Shown: positions 1 to 9,218, numbered from the stretch's first letter. The stretch: 64,000 nt of DNA from Alteromonadaceae bacterium Bs31 (GCA_900177435.1 FXAI01000009.1:1-64000); one strand, 5' to 3'. The notes: a model not told the origin generated them from the sequence alone. A program made the numbers and translations.

Positions 1-3000
1 ACAGAATAACTGGGCGCACTCTCAGTGCCGTTGTGCACAAACTTAATATCACCGTCGGTGACTTGTTGTTGAGTAAAGCTGGTCACCACGGAATCATCAC
101 TGACCAACTGGAACGAACCGTTAGTGACCGAGGAGACCGTAAAGATCAGGGTCGGATCACTGTTATCGGAATCCGTTGCGGCAAAATCCAAACCGTCCAA
201 CACCACCGATTGGCCTTCGTTCACGGTCAAACTGTTAGTGGTTAAGCTTGGCGTATCGTCGGTAGCATTGACGGTAATAACCTGGCTAGTCGCAGGATCA
301 TTCAGGCCAGCCTGATCTGCAACAGTGATATCGAATGTTCCTGATGATGCTTCTGAGCCGTCATGAACAAATTTGATTTCTCCGGCATTTATTTGGCCTA
401 GCGTAAATGTCGTTTTTGTCGTGTCGTCACTGACTAGCTGAAATTCACCGTTCGTAATATTGGAGACGGTAAACGACAGGTCGTCACTGTTGTCATCCGG
501 GTCGGTGGCAGAAATGTGAGCGTTGGTGATGACTAATGATAGGCCTTCATCAACTGTAAAACTGGAGTTTCCAAGGCTTGGTGCATCGTTGGTAGCGGTG
601 GCAGGCCCGGCAACATCTGATTCGATAGATTCATGTGTTCCCTGGTCGTCCACATAGCTTGCTACCAGCCTCAGATACTTGCCGTCGTCAGAACCGGCAA
701 TAACGTGGGTGGAGTTGGTTTCTCCGCCAATATCTGACCAATTTTTAATGCCGTCGTTACTTCGTTGCCACTGGTAGCTTACTGTGCCGGAAATGCCATC
801 CGTGTCCGTTGGGCCTGCAGAGCTTAGTGTGTTTCCCTCATTGGTAGTGCCGGAAATTGTGAGGGAGCCTGGCGTGGGGTTATTGTTATCATCGGTATAA
901 GTGAAACTTAAACGACCGATATCCGAATCGCCATCCGCGTCGGTAAGGGTGTAATCAAAATCAAGGTTTGCGGGGCTGTTATCTAAAACGGTAATTGAGT
1001 AAATACGAAAATCGTCATCAACTGCGTTACTCGTATCTCCGGTAAATACTAGGTATTGAAAATCGCCACTTACTTCAACCGTGTGGGTAGAATATACTCT
1101 GGAGTTACTGCCATCTAGAGAGCCAGTAAATGTGCCGGACTGAACCGAGGCCCCTAATGAGTCGTAGGCGGTCCAGACAAGCGTTTCTGAACTGCCGAAG
1201 TTTGTGAGTGTTGTCTGAAATATCCTTGCATCGGCACCGAAATCGATGGCGACGGCCTCGGTCTCTGCGTTGATTGCATCGACATCGCTATCAATGCCGT
1301 TATCGCCAATATGATCATTGCCATCGGAATAGCGTATACCCAAGCCTGACGAGCTAGCATAGAGCTCTGGCAAGGTGTTATTTGGATCTCCAAAGGGCAG
1401 GGCGTCGGCATTTCCGAGATTAAGGGAGCCTGTATCATAGACTATCCCCATGCTGAAACCATAAATGGTGTAGTTGAGTTCATCCCACTCAAAATCACCA
1501 CCAACCCCCACTAATGTGGGTGAATAGGTATATGAGCCGTCTTGGTTGAAGCTAATGGTACCGTTGGTGGTGTCGATACTCAGCTCGCCGTTCACCCAGT
1601 TGCTATATGTAACACTATCGTACTCAATCTGTGACAGCGTAGCAGAGCCCGTGCCCGGCGTATCAGCATTAATACCCGTTCCACCCTCTCCGGTAATCAC
1701 GTTGCCAGAGAGTGTTTCGCCCACATAAAAGCTGGCTGTGTCATCAGTGGCGACGGGTACATCTGATATTTGTATGGTCGTGGCTGAAACAGGAGTTTCT
1801 GCGGTGCCTGCGTCATCGGTGTAGCTGGCTGATACGCGAACGTATTGATCCACATCACTGGCTGAGAGGGTGTAGTTTTGATTGCTGCCAATGCTTGTCC
1901 ATGAGCCTAAGCCGTCGGCACTGCGCTCCCATTGGTATGAAATTCCGCCGGAAATTCCGTCAGCATCGCTGACACTTGCACTGAGGGTTGAATCCTTATT
2001 GGTAGTGCCACTTATGGATATGGAGGCTAAGCTGTTTATGTATCCCGATGCTGCTGAGTAAACATTTTCTGTATTACCTCCATCGTCAGTGAAACTTACA
2101 TTTGCCCTTACATACTTGCCTCCGTCGGCTGCTGTTAGTAAGTAGTCAGCGCTGTTTGCACCAGCGATATTGCTCCAGCTATCGTTTCCGTTATCACTGC
2201 GCTGCCATTGGTAGTTAAAGGTGCTACCGCTAGTGCCATCGCTGTCAGCAGGTGTGGCGGTAAGGGTTTGCCCTTCTGATTCGGTACCGGAGAACGTGAG
2301 TGTAGGAGCATTGTTGCTGTCACTGCGAGTTAGCGTAAGTGTGGCTGTTTGGAGGTCGCCATTGTCAGCATCATTATCGTCAACGGTGTAAGTAAACAGC
2401 TCGGTGGTTACGAAACTGGCATCGTCCGGGTCGTGGTGGTAAGCACTGACTTCCTCTATATACAGCGAGGCGTCGGTACCTATTAGTTTGTCTTCGGGTT
2501 CAATGGAAATATATCTAAAGCTGTCATATCCCAGCAGTGGGTTATCGTAGACAGTTGCGCTAACATTGCCATCTGCGTCCCCGCTTAGGCTACCCGTATC
2601 CACCTCACTAAAGTCTGAAGCAAACAAGGTGTAGTCGAGGTCCTCACCGTTGCCGAAGCTGTTTAAAGCAATGTCTGCACGTGTGTAGTCTGCGCCAAGA
2701 TCTATAACAATAACTTCTGAATTATCGAGCTCGTTGCTACCTGATTCACTATTTCCAAGGCCTGCACTGCTCTGGTTAACGGTAACCGTCGCATTGCCCA
2801 GGTCCAGGTCTGATGAAAGGAAAGCCGTATGGTCATCACCATCGGCGTAACCATAGAGAACATAGCTGTCTTCCCAGTTTCCGTACTCAGCGCTTTCGCT
2901 GACGCCATTGGAAGTGAAAGTGAAACTGCCGTCTCTATCCATTACCAGTGTGCCGTTATAGGCGTTAATGGTAAGTTCATCGCTGACAAAGGTGTTGTGG

Positions 3001-3917
3001 TCCACTCCGTTGTAATTTACGTTGGTTATCTCTGCTGGTGCAGAAACAACGGAGTCTGCGAAGATGCCTGTGCCGCCATCCCCCGTTAATACATTGCCGG
3101 TGATAACTTTTCCATGCCAATAATCTGCGGCGTCGTTGTTGGCGGTTATTGCACCGAGTACTCCGTGCCAGCTTGGTGCGAATAGGGCTTTTGTATCTAT
3201 CTCACCAACTTCACTTTCCAGCTTCCAGTCACCACCGAACTCACTATTTCCGGTTGCATCGTTACTCGCGGCTACGTCGGCTAGCGTGGCCTGAGCAATT
3301 TGCTCCATCAGTTCTAGGCCATTGTCGTTTGCGGCTAAATCACAGCCATATATGAGCAAGTCTGCATTGTCACTCAGCGCAGCTTGCCACTGCTCCATTT
3401 GCTCGCTGTGTTGTTCAATATTGTCGTTATTAAGCCACACTGTGCCGAGTTTAAGCTTGGCATCATCGCCGTGTGAAAGCAGGTGTACGCTTTTAACTCC
3501 AGCATACTGGGCCAGAAACAGAGAGATTTGCTCTAGTCCGTTTCCATTGGCATCCAGCGTGAACACCTGAAATTCGCTGTCTGAATTGCTTTTTATTTCT
3601 TCAATGAGCGCGTCTTTATCTTCCACACTGCTATCAACGAAAATAAGCTCGCCATCAAATTCTTGCCGCTCTGGGCTGGTTAGGGGGGCTTCATCTAGAT
3701 AAGTGTCTTGAGAGTCTTCAACTTCGGAGATTAGAGGAATATCGAAGGCGTCCAGCAGGTCGATGCTCTCGGCCTGTGTAACCAGGTCGTCCACATCCGA
3801 CAAACCATCGTCCAGCAGCACCATATCTGCCGTGGCGGAGAACAACAGCCTGGCCTCCAGGGGCTCGGCGACGATGCGTCGTTTTTTGGTGTGTGGCACT
3901 GGTTTTTTGAGGCGCAT
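1..3917 (-). CDS. Giant LEPR-XLL / DUF4347 repeat surface protein, 5' part (C-terminus beyond window)
   Basis: The frame is open from the ATG at 3917 to base 1, so at least 1305 residues are present. An in-frame TGA lies five codons upstream, which fixes the start. The N-terminus is basic with no hydrophobic signal peptide and carries PLEARLLFSA at residues 19-28, a variant of the LEPR-XLL motif of very large exported proteins. Residues about 90-245 match DUF4347, with LSHGD (His149) and YGCDLA (Cys192). After this come two VCBS-like blocks (about 3160-2900 and 1755-1495), three Ig-like repeats with YQWQRS-type cores (about 2312-2056, 2034-1773, 885-606) and two CSPG/cadherin-like repeats (about 597-262 and 261-1). 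Acidic Asp-rich loops suggest calcium binding. It lies downstream of three adaptor/protease genes on the same strand, which suggests it is their substrate. Adhesin or surface-protein function is inferred; the C-terminus, where a secretion signal might lie, is not visible. Confidence 0.85.
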   Translation of the reverse strand, partial: MRLKKPVPHTKKRRIVAEPLEARLLFSATADMVLLDDGLSDVDDLVTQAESIDLLDAFDIPLISEVEDSQDTYLDEAPLTSPERQEFDGELIFVDSSVEDKDALIEEIKSNSDSEFQVFTLDANGNGLEQISLFLAQYAGVKSVHLLSHGDDAKLKLGTVWLNNDNIEQHSEQMEQWQAALSDNADLLIYGCDLAANDNGLELMEQIAQATLADVAASNDATGNSEFGGDWKLESEVGEIDTKALFAPSWHGVLGAITANNDAADYWHGKVITGNVLTGDGGTGIFADSVVSAPAEITNVNYNGVDHNTFVSDELTINAYNGTLVMDRDGSFTFTSNGVSESAEYGNWEDSYVLYGYADGDDHTAFLSSDLDLGNATVTVNQSSAGLGNSESGSNELDNSEVIVIDLGADYTRADIALNSFGNGEDLDYTLFASDFSEVDTGSLSGDADGNVSATVYDNPLLGYDSFRYISIEPEDKLIGTDASLYIEEVSAYHHDPDDASFVTTELFTYTVDDNDADNGDLQTATLTLTRSDSNNAPTLTFSGTESEGQTLTATPADSDGTSGSTFNYQWQRSDNGNDSWSNIAGANSADYLLTAADGGKYVRANVSFTDDGGNTENVYSAASGYINSLASISISGTTNKDSTLSASVSDADGISGGISYQWERSADGLGSWTSIGSNQNYTLSASDVDQYVRVSASYTDDAGTAETPVSATTIQISDVPVATDDTASFYVGETLSGNVITGEGGTGINADTPGTGSATLSQIEYDSVTYSNWVNGELSIDTTNGTISFNQDGSYTYSPTLVGVGGDFEWDELNYTIYGFSMGIVYDTGSLNLGNADALPFGDPNNTLPELYASSSGLGIRYSDGNDHIGDNGIDSDVDAINAETEAVAIDFGADARIFQTTLTNFGSSETLVWTAYDSLGASVQSGTFTGSLDGSNSRVYSTHTVEVSGDFQYLVFTGDTSNAVDDDFRIYSITVLDNSPANLDFDYTLTDADGDSDIGRLSFTYTDDNNNPTPGSLTISGTTNEGNTLSSAGPTDTDGISGTVSYQWQRSNDGIKNWSDIGGETNSTHVIAGSDDGKYLRLVASYVDDQGTHESIESDVAGPATATNDAPSLGNSSFTVDEGLSLVITNAHISATDPDDNSDDLSFTVSNITNGEFQLVSDDTTKTTFTLGQINAGEIKFVHDGSEASSGTFDITVADQAGLNDPATSQVITVNATDDTPSLTTNSLTVNEGQSVVLDGLDFAATDSDNSDPTLIFTVSSVTNGSFQLVSDDSVVTSFTQQQVTDGDIKFVHNGTESAPSYS

Positions 3918-4151
3918 TAAGCAAACTCTTCAATAAGGCTGAATGTATTGCTCCATGCAATAACCGGTTTTATAGACTGCCGCTAGATGCTAATGCGTTC
4001 TGTCGGCATTTTCTACTCCAGGTTTTGCCAAAACTGTGACAAAAGTATTAGAAATTAACTCACTTTTAATTGTTGCGCATATTTCAACAAGCTTCCATGC
4101 GTTTCCACCCATTATCGCAAAAGGTTCTGGATAAACTGCTGTTAGCTCGAG

Positions 4152-4988
4152 TTAGTTATCTAAAAGACCGGTTTGACTGGCCACATCGGGGAAAGCGACC
4201 TTACATTTGAGACCGCTGGGCAGGTCCAGGCGAGGATTGGGGATTGAAAGGTTGATTCCGAAGGTGTTGCTGGGTGCGTCGATGACTTTATCCACTTCTT
4301 CGACGCGGGCATTGTAATGTTTACGAACGATCAGCAGTTCAGGTGTTACCACCGCGTTCATGCCGATTTTGATCTTGCCGTACAAGTGAGCAGGAGCAAA
4401 GACTTCCACCTTGAGCGGGTCGAGCTGCGCTATCTGCACAATGGGTTCGAAGTAAATGTGTTCGCCGGGTTCTTTGTAGCGCTCCGTCACTACTCCTTCG
4501 ATGGGGCTTAACACTGTTCTGCGCTCCAGGTCGGCTTGCGCGCGCTTATACTCCATTACTGCCTGTCGCTGCCGGTCTTTAGCCTGCTGCAGTTGCTGAG
4601 CTGCAAGCTCGTGCTCGGTTTTGGATTTGTCCAGCTCGGCAAAGGATGCTGCTTTTTTGTCGTAGAGGCCTTTTACTCGCTTTAGGTTGCGAGTGGCGAA
4701 CTCGTAGGCGAGTTCTTGTGCGTCAACATCACTTTCAAGCTCGGCCTGAAGCTGGCGCAGATCTACTGTTGCCGCCTCGAGGCTGGCTTCAAGTTTGGCG
4801 AGTACCTGGCCGACTTCTACGGAAGCATTCTTGCTGACCATTACTTCGCTGACAACGCCCTCTGCGGAACTACTCACATCAACTCTTACGTGAGGTTCAA
4901 TTCTGCAGTTTAGTTCAACGGGGTCGCCTGCTTGAACAGCCACACAGATTGGTAAAACAGCAAGCGCTACACCCAGAGTTTTAAGCAT
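4152..4988 (-). CDS. Periplasmic adaptor (HlyD/RND membrane-fusion protein family)
   Basis: This 278-residue protein starts with a cleavable-looking signal peptide (MLKTLGVALAV...VQAG). I chose the ATG at 4988; an upstream ATG at 5021 would put 11 extra residues before the signal. Two lipoyl-like half motifs (AEGVVSEVMV near the N-terminus and SPIEGVVTERY in the middle) flank a helical coiled-coil rich in Gln, Lys and Glu. A beta-barrel-like C-terminal region follows. This is the layout of adaptors that bridge an inner-membrane exporter and an outer-membrane channel. It is short for the family, and no pump gene adjoins it. It lies between the M50 gene and the giant repeat protein on the same strand, so a role in exporting that protein is inferred. 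Confidence 0.85.
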   Translation of the reverse strand: MLKTLGVALAVLPICVAVQAGDPVELNCRIEPHVRVDVSSSAEGVVSEVMVSKNASVEVGQVLAKLEASLEAATVDLRQLQAELESDVDAQELAYEFATRNLKRVKGLYDKKAASFAELDKSKTEHELAAQQLQQAKDRQRQAVMEYKRAQADLERRTVLSPIEGVVTERYKEPGEHIYFEPIVQIAQLDPLKVEVFAPAHLYGKIKIGMNAVVTPELLIVRKHYNARVEEVDKVIDAPSNTFGINLSIPNPRLDLPSGLKCKVAFPDVASQTGLLDN

Positions 4989-5175
4989 GTGTATTATTGT
5001 AAATTCTCGGTAAACATCCACATCAACTATAGATCACAAATTACGTGGCCGCACAGAGGGCAATTGTTCGCTCTTGCCTGCTGCCAGCTAATGGTGCGTT
5101 TCACGCCTAAGCTAAGCGCCCTTTATTATGTCGCGCGAATTATTACAGAGAAATGGGAAGTTTGCAGCGCTATTC

Positions 5176-7353
5176 TCAAATATTAAGCCCCGGCTGTTCA
5201 CCTTGTCTCATAATATTGATTACAAGCTGCTGTATAAGGCGTTTTATTTTTGCGGCAAGTGACTCTGGTTTGTGGCTGAAGCTCACATACACCTTGTGTC
5301 CAAATTGTTGAGCGTCTAATTGTTGTATGGATTCAATATCTATTATAAAAACCCGCTCCGTGGTGCGAGTGTAATTCTGTTCTTTCCCGTCTATTTGTAT
5401 GCGCCCTCCACCGCTTGTACCTAAAGCTTGGCTGGGCAGGGTATAAGTGCCACCAGGTACTTGGTGGCTAATCTGTCCGGTAAAACTGCGTTGCGGCTGG
5501 CTGGCAAGGCGAAACTGAATGTCTGTTAAGTTTGATCGTAGAAAGCCAATTTCTTCCTGTTTTAGCACGGCGCGTATATGGGGTGGATTCTCGTTCAGCA
5601 GCAGGCCAATGGTGTCTCCCTCTTTTATAAAGCTGCCTTCCAGCTGGTGGTTTTCCAGTTGTTTGAACCGGCCGGATGAAGGGCTGCGCACAATGAGATT
5701 ATTTACCTGTTCTTGCAGATAGCTAATTTCCAGCTCAATAGCGGCAATATCCTGTTCAAATAACTGTATTTGAGAGCGATCAAGAGACCAGGCTTGCTCG
5801 TAACGGGATTTGTACTCTTTGAGAATGGCCTGTTTCTCCAAGAGCTGGGCAGTGGTGTCTATGTTGGATAGGAATAATAGTGGATCGCCATCGCTAACTT
5901 CGCCGCCGTTTTTAACCGTGCTTTTTTCAACCGTGCCTGAGGCGAGCGCGCGAATGCGAGAGGATTCCGGTAGCCAGACAACGCCTTCTGCAAATGTGCG
6001 GTGAGGTATGGGTACGTACAGCGCTGCAAGCACAACCAAAACGAAGCTAAAAAAAGAAATTGCGATTGCGCGCTTGCGGCGTTTGGCCAGCTCGTCGCTG
6101 GCTAATAAATACATTAAATATTTACCTAAGGGCAACGCGAATTGAAATATTGCCATCCACACTAAAAACATCAGCCCCAACATAGGGAAGTTGCGAGCAA
6201 TAATTAAAACGATGCTCAACAAGATAAATAAACGATAGACGAATGCAGCAATGCCATAGGCACCCAGGCCAAAACCTTCTTTCCAGGATTGGGTAACAGG
6301 GTAGCTGTCTTTTAAGCCGTAGAGGTAACGCTTGGTGAAGTAGCGAATTTGATGAATGGAGCGCGCCGCCAGGTTAGGTTGCTCGGCAGCATCGCAGAGA
6401 ATGTGGTAGCCATCAAAGCGCATTAAAGGGTTGCCGTTGAAAAACAGTGTGGAAATACTCCCTATGAGTATTATGTTAAACAATATGCTCCGATAGACAC
6501 CGTCCTCAGCTTGCAGCCACAATATGAGCGCGATTGCAGCGAAAAATAACTCCACCGCCATACCTGCGCAGCCCACCATTAAACGCTGTTTTTTGCTGGA
6601 AAATCCCGTTGCGGCTGTAGCGTCTACGTAGGGAAAGGGCGTGCCTAAAATCACAACTACACCGAATTCATGAACATGGCCTCCCCATACCGTAGTGAAT
6701 AGCCCGTGGCCCAGTTCATGAAAGGCCTTAAGCACCGGGTAGGTTAGCCAGAGTAAAAATAGATTTTGTGGTGAAAGAATGTCGGTAAGCTGAGTAGCGG
6801 AAATCTCCGACCAGTTGCTGGCAGCCAGAAATAGGGCGTAAGCCACAGCAAGCAACCACACTATAGCCATAAATGGAGAGGCGAGCAGCAGAGCAAGGGG
6901 CTTGAGTGCTTGCAAAAAACGGTTGGGATTAAATAGAGTAACTTTCCAGGCGTAAGGGCTTTTAATCAACTGGTGCCAGAACTGCTGTTGTTTTTGTTGC
7001 CTGCGTTCAAATAATTTGGAGGCTTGCGGGGGGAAATCGCAAATCATTAGGTCTGCCACGTAAAGGTATTGCAGCAGGTCAATTAAGTCTTCTTGTGTGG
7101 GTATGTCGTCAAGTGTTTGATTCAGTGCTGCCTGAGAGGCGCTGCCAAGAATCTGTTCAAGGTTGTTGTTGCCGTTCATAAAGCCCAGCAACTGATAGGC
7201 GAGGGTGTTAAAGCGATGAAAGCGGCTGTTGGCTTTGTCTTCCAGTATGTACCATAACTCGCCATTGTAATGGCGTGGCTGAATCTCCACATGGCGAGGC
7301 AAGGAGGGTTTCATTATTACCAGTTGTTGCCATAAGTTCGAGTTACCAGGCAC
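5176..7353 (-). CDS. M50 (site-2 protease family) membrane protein with N-terminal PqqD-like and C-terminal HlyD-like domains
   Basis: The protein has 725 residues. Residues about 25-105 resemble the small winged-helix PqqD/RRE fold (a FHRFNTLAYQLL core followed by an acidic helix and LLQYLYVADL). Several membrane segments follow between about 150 and 450. They carry HELGH at 212-216, the M50 zinc and catalytic motif, and NPLMRFDGYH at 308-317, whose Asp314 fits the third zinc ligand. Residues about 455-700 form a periplasmic arm with lipoyl-like halves (ASGTVEKSTV, VRSPSSGRF) and a coiled-coil. PqqD-like domains bind peptide leaders and M50 enzymes cut near or within membranes. The fusion therefore suggests recognition and processing of an exported partner, but this is inference. 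The gene ends 10 bp downstream of the GAF-HlyD gene, consistent with an operon. Start at ATG 7353; an internal Met at residue 14 is an alternative. Confidence 0.88.
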   Translation of the reverse strand: MPGNSNLWQQLVIMKPSLPRHVEIQPRHYNGELWYILEDKANSRFHRFNTLAYQLLGFMNGNNNLEQILGSASQAALNQTLDDIPTQEDLIDLLQYLYVADLMICDFPPQASKLFERRQQKQQQFWHQLIKSPYAWKVTLFNPNRFLQALKPLALLLASPFMAIVWLLAVAYALFLAASNWSEISATQLTDILSPQNLFLLWLTYPVLKAFHELGHGLFTTVWGGHVHEFGVVVILGTPFPYVDATAATGFSSKKQRLMVGCAGMAVELFFAAIALILWLQAEDGVYRSILFNIILIGSISTLFFNGNPLMRFDGYHILCDAAEQPNLAARSIHQIRYFTKRYLYGLKDSYPVTQSWKEGFGLGAYGIAAFVYRLFILLSIVLIIARNFPMLGLMFLVWMAIFQFALPLGKYLMYLLASDELAKRRKRAIAISFFSFVLVVLAALYVPIPHRTFAEGVVWLPESSRIRALASGTVEKSTVKNGGEVSDGDPLLFLSNIDTTAQLLEKQAILKEYKSRYEQAWSLDRSQIQLFEQDIAAIELEISYLQEQVNNLIVRSPSSGRFKQLENHQLEGSFIKEGDTIGLLLNENPPHIRAVLKQEEIGFLRSNLTDIQFRLASQPQRSFTGQISHQVPGGTYTLPSQALGTSGGGRIQIDGKEQNYTRTTERVFIIDIESIQQLDAQQFGHKVYVSFSHKPESLAAKIKRLIQQLVINIMRQGEQPGLNI

Positions 7354-7362
7354 GTGCCGCTC

Positions 7363-9165
7363 CTATATCCACAACGCTAAGCGCAACCAGTGCCAAATGT
7401 CATGGAACCATATCCACCCGAGTGCACGCCTGTTGATGTAGATCTTTGCGGTGCCCGACATGCCTGGGCGCAATGTGTCTGGTGTGGCAGTGAGGTTCGC
7501 AAACACCTGGAAATAGTTTCTTCCATTTCTTACTTCGCTTAATGGTGTGATGCGCTCGATTCTAATTTCGAGTTTTTCTCCAGGTAAACTTTTTAAGTTT
7601 AACAGGCCAGTTTGCTGTGCCTTCAGGAAGTCGATATTTCGTTCGTCTACATAAAGAGAAATTTGATAGGCGGAGCTGTCTGCGATCTCAAACAAAATAT
7701 CCCCTTGTTGTACCGGGGCCCCCAGGGACTGGCTTATATCTTCCGAAACAATAATCCCCGAGATGGGGGACTTTAAGTGAACGCGTTCCAGCTTTTGCTC
7801 CACCAATCGCAAAGATATTTTACTTTGTTCGACTTGTGCATTGAGAATTGCAGCTTGTGCGCGGTTTCCATTGGCGAGAGCATTGTCGTATTCCAGTCGG
7901 TATTGTTGCAGCTGGCTGGAAAGCTTTCGTCGCTCCAGGTTCAGCTCTTCATCCTTCAATTTTGCCAGCAGTTGATCTTGTTTAACGGTGTCGCCGGGTC
8001 TGGCATGAATGGCGCCTAAGAAACCTTCATAGGGAGAAACCAAAAGATGTTTATTGGTGCTTTCAACGGTGGCGTTGTTGGAAACATAAAAATCACCCGG
8101 TATAAACAGCAGGACGATAAAAATCGCGCAGCAGGCGAAAAATACTTTTTCTATTGGGTGTTGGGTGCCAAAAATACGCTCGCTTGCCTTGGCGAGTTTT
8201 CTGCGAAGTATGCTCCTTATGCTCTGCTGACTTTCTTTTTTTAGCTGGAATATACTTGCTAGCGGTTTTTTGCTTTTTTCAATAAATGTACTGGTAGCGG
8301 TATTTAAATTATCTACTTTTGCGTTTTCTATTGTAATGACACCTACTAGGTTTCCTTCAGTGGTCAGCACAAGACTGTGGCAGCTTTTTAACTGGTGGCT
8401 ATCTAATAATATTTGATGGTTTCTCAGTATTGTCGCGTTGTCGTTTTCGGCTTTATCGTTTTTGCTCAGGTGAATATCTTTTTTTTGTGTTAGTGCCTCT
8501 TGCATCGCGTTTTGAATGTTTTGCATCGGCAAGGTACGTTCATCAAAATTGGCCGAAAAAGAGACGGCATAAAGAGGGAGCTCGTTGCCTTTGGTCAGGC
8601 TAATACTTACGCGGTCGAGGTTAAAGTGAGAAGCGAGGAAGTTAGCGATAGCAATTGTACTTTCATCCAGAGATTTCTCACGTAGCGCCGTAGAGAGCAG
8701 GTTCAGTTCTTGTGTTGGGCTGTTATTGCTTTCTACAGTGGCAAGGGATGAGTGAGCTTTGCTGTCTTCGAGAGCGCGTTGAATGTAAGTATCGTATTCA
8801 AAAAGAATAAACTGCAGCCAGGTTAGCCCCCAATCCAGCAACTTGATGACGGCTTTCATGGTGGTGCTGTCGTAGCGGCTGAGGTGAATTACCAGAACCC
8901 CCCAAAAATGATCGCGAATTTTAATCGGATACGCGAGATACACTGTTCCATCTTGGGTTTTGCACATCTGCATGCGTCTTTTTTCAATAACATCCCGCGC
9001 TGTTTGCACTGCGGTATTGTCTGTTGCTGCAGATTCAGGCCAGAGCGCGAGCACTTTTGCGCTTTTTTCTGATTCAGATTGCACCAGCAGGCCGAGAGAG
9101 CAGTCATGAATCATCTGGCATTGCATATGCAGCCAGTGTTTGAGCAAGGGTTTGAGTGCGTGCAT
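7363..9165 (-). CDS. GAF-domain HlyD-like adaptor protein
   Basis: The protein has 600 residues. Two GAF-like segments precede the membrane: residues about 5-130 (strand GVLVIHLSRYD) and about 150-295 (strand GVITIENAK). A single transmembrane helix lies near 340-358. The periplasmic part has lipoyl-like halves (YEGFLGAIHARPGDTV and LKSPISGIIVSE) around a coiled-coil of about 405-465, then a beta-barrel domain containing LRPGMSGTAKIYI. A cytoplasmic GAF pair on an adaptor is unusual and could sense a ligand or dock a partner; no ligand can be named from the sequence. It is the first gene of the minus-strand set, 10 bp before the M50 gene. The C-terminus is Trp-rich and hydrophobic and may touch the membrane again. 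Confidence 0.87.
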   Translation of the reverse strand: MHALKPLLKHWLHMQCQMIHDCSLGLLVQSESEKSAKVLALWPESAATDNTAVQTARDVIEKRRMQMCKTQDGTVYLAYPIKIRDHFWGVLVIHLSRYDSTTMKAVIKLLDWGLTWLQFILFEYDTYIQRALEDSKAHSSLATVESNNSPTQELNLLSTALREKSLDESTIAIANFLASHFNLDRVSISLTKGNELPLYAVSFSANFDERTLPMQNIQNAMQEALTQKKDIHLSKNDKAENDNATILRNHQILLDSHQLKSCHSLVLTTEGNLVGVITIENAKVDNLNTATSTFIEKSKKPLASIFQLKKESQQSIRSILRRKLAKASERIFGTQHPIEKVFFACCAIFIVLLFIPGDFYVSNNATVESTNKHLLVSPYEGFLGAIHARPGDTVKQDQLLAKLKDEELNLERRKLSSQLQQYRLEYDNALANGNRAQAAILNAQVEQSKISLRLVEQKLERVHLKSPISGIIVSEDISQSLGAPVQQGDILFEIADSSAYQISLYVDERNIDFLKAQQTGLLNLKSLPGEKLEIRIERITPLSEVRNGRNYFQVFANLTATPDTLRPGMSGTAKIYINRRALGWIWFHDIWHWLRLALWI

Positions 9166-9209
9166 GTAATAGTTTTAGTATTTGAGCAAGTTTTTGGCGT
9201 TGTTTTTAG

Positions 9210-9218
9210 CTTATACCA
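9210..9218 (-). promoter_or_regulatory. Possible extended -10 promoter for the GAF-HlyD/M50 operon
   Basis: Read on the minus strand this is TGGTATAAG, a TGn-extended -10 element 45 bp before the GAF-HlyD start. No good -35 is present at the usual distance, as is allowed for extended -10 promoters. The gap 9166-9278 holds no other clear signal. Confidence 0.33.

Noticed and set aside
33-3570. Many short open frames on both strands within 1-3917
   Set aside because: All are shadows of the continuous minus-strand frame of the giant repeat protein, which has a consistent domain structure.
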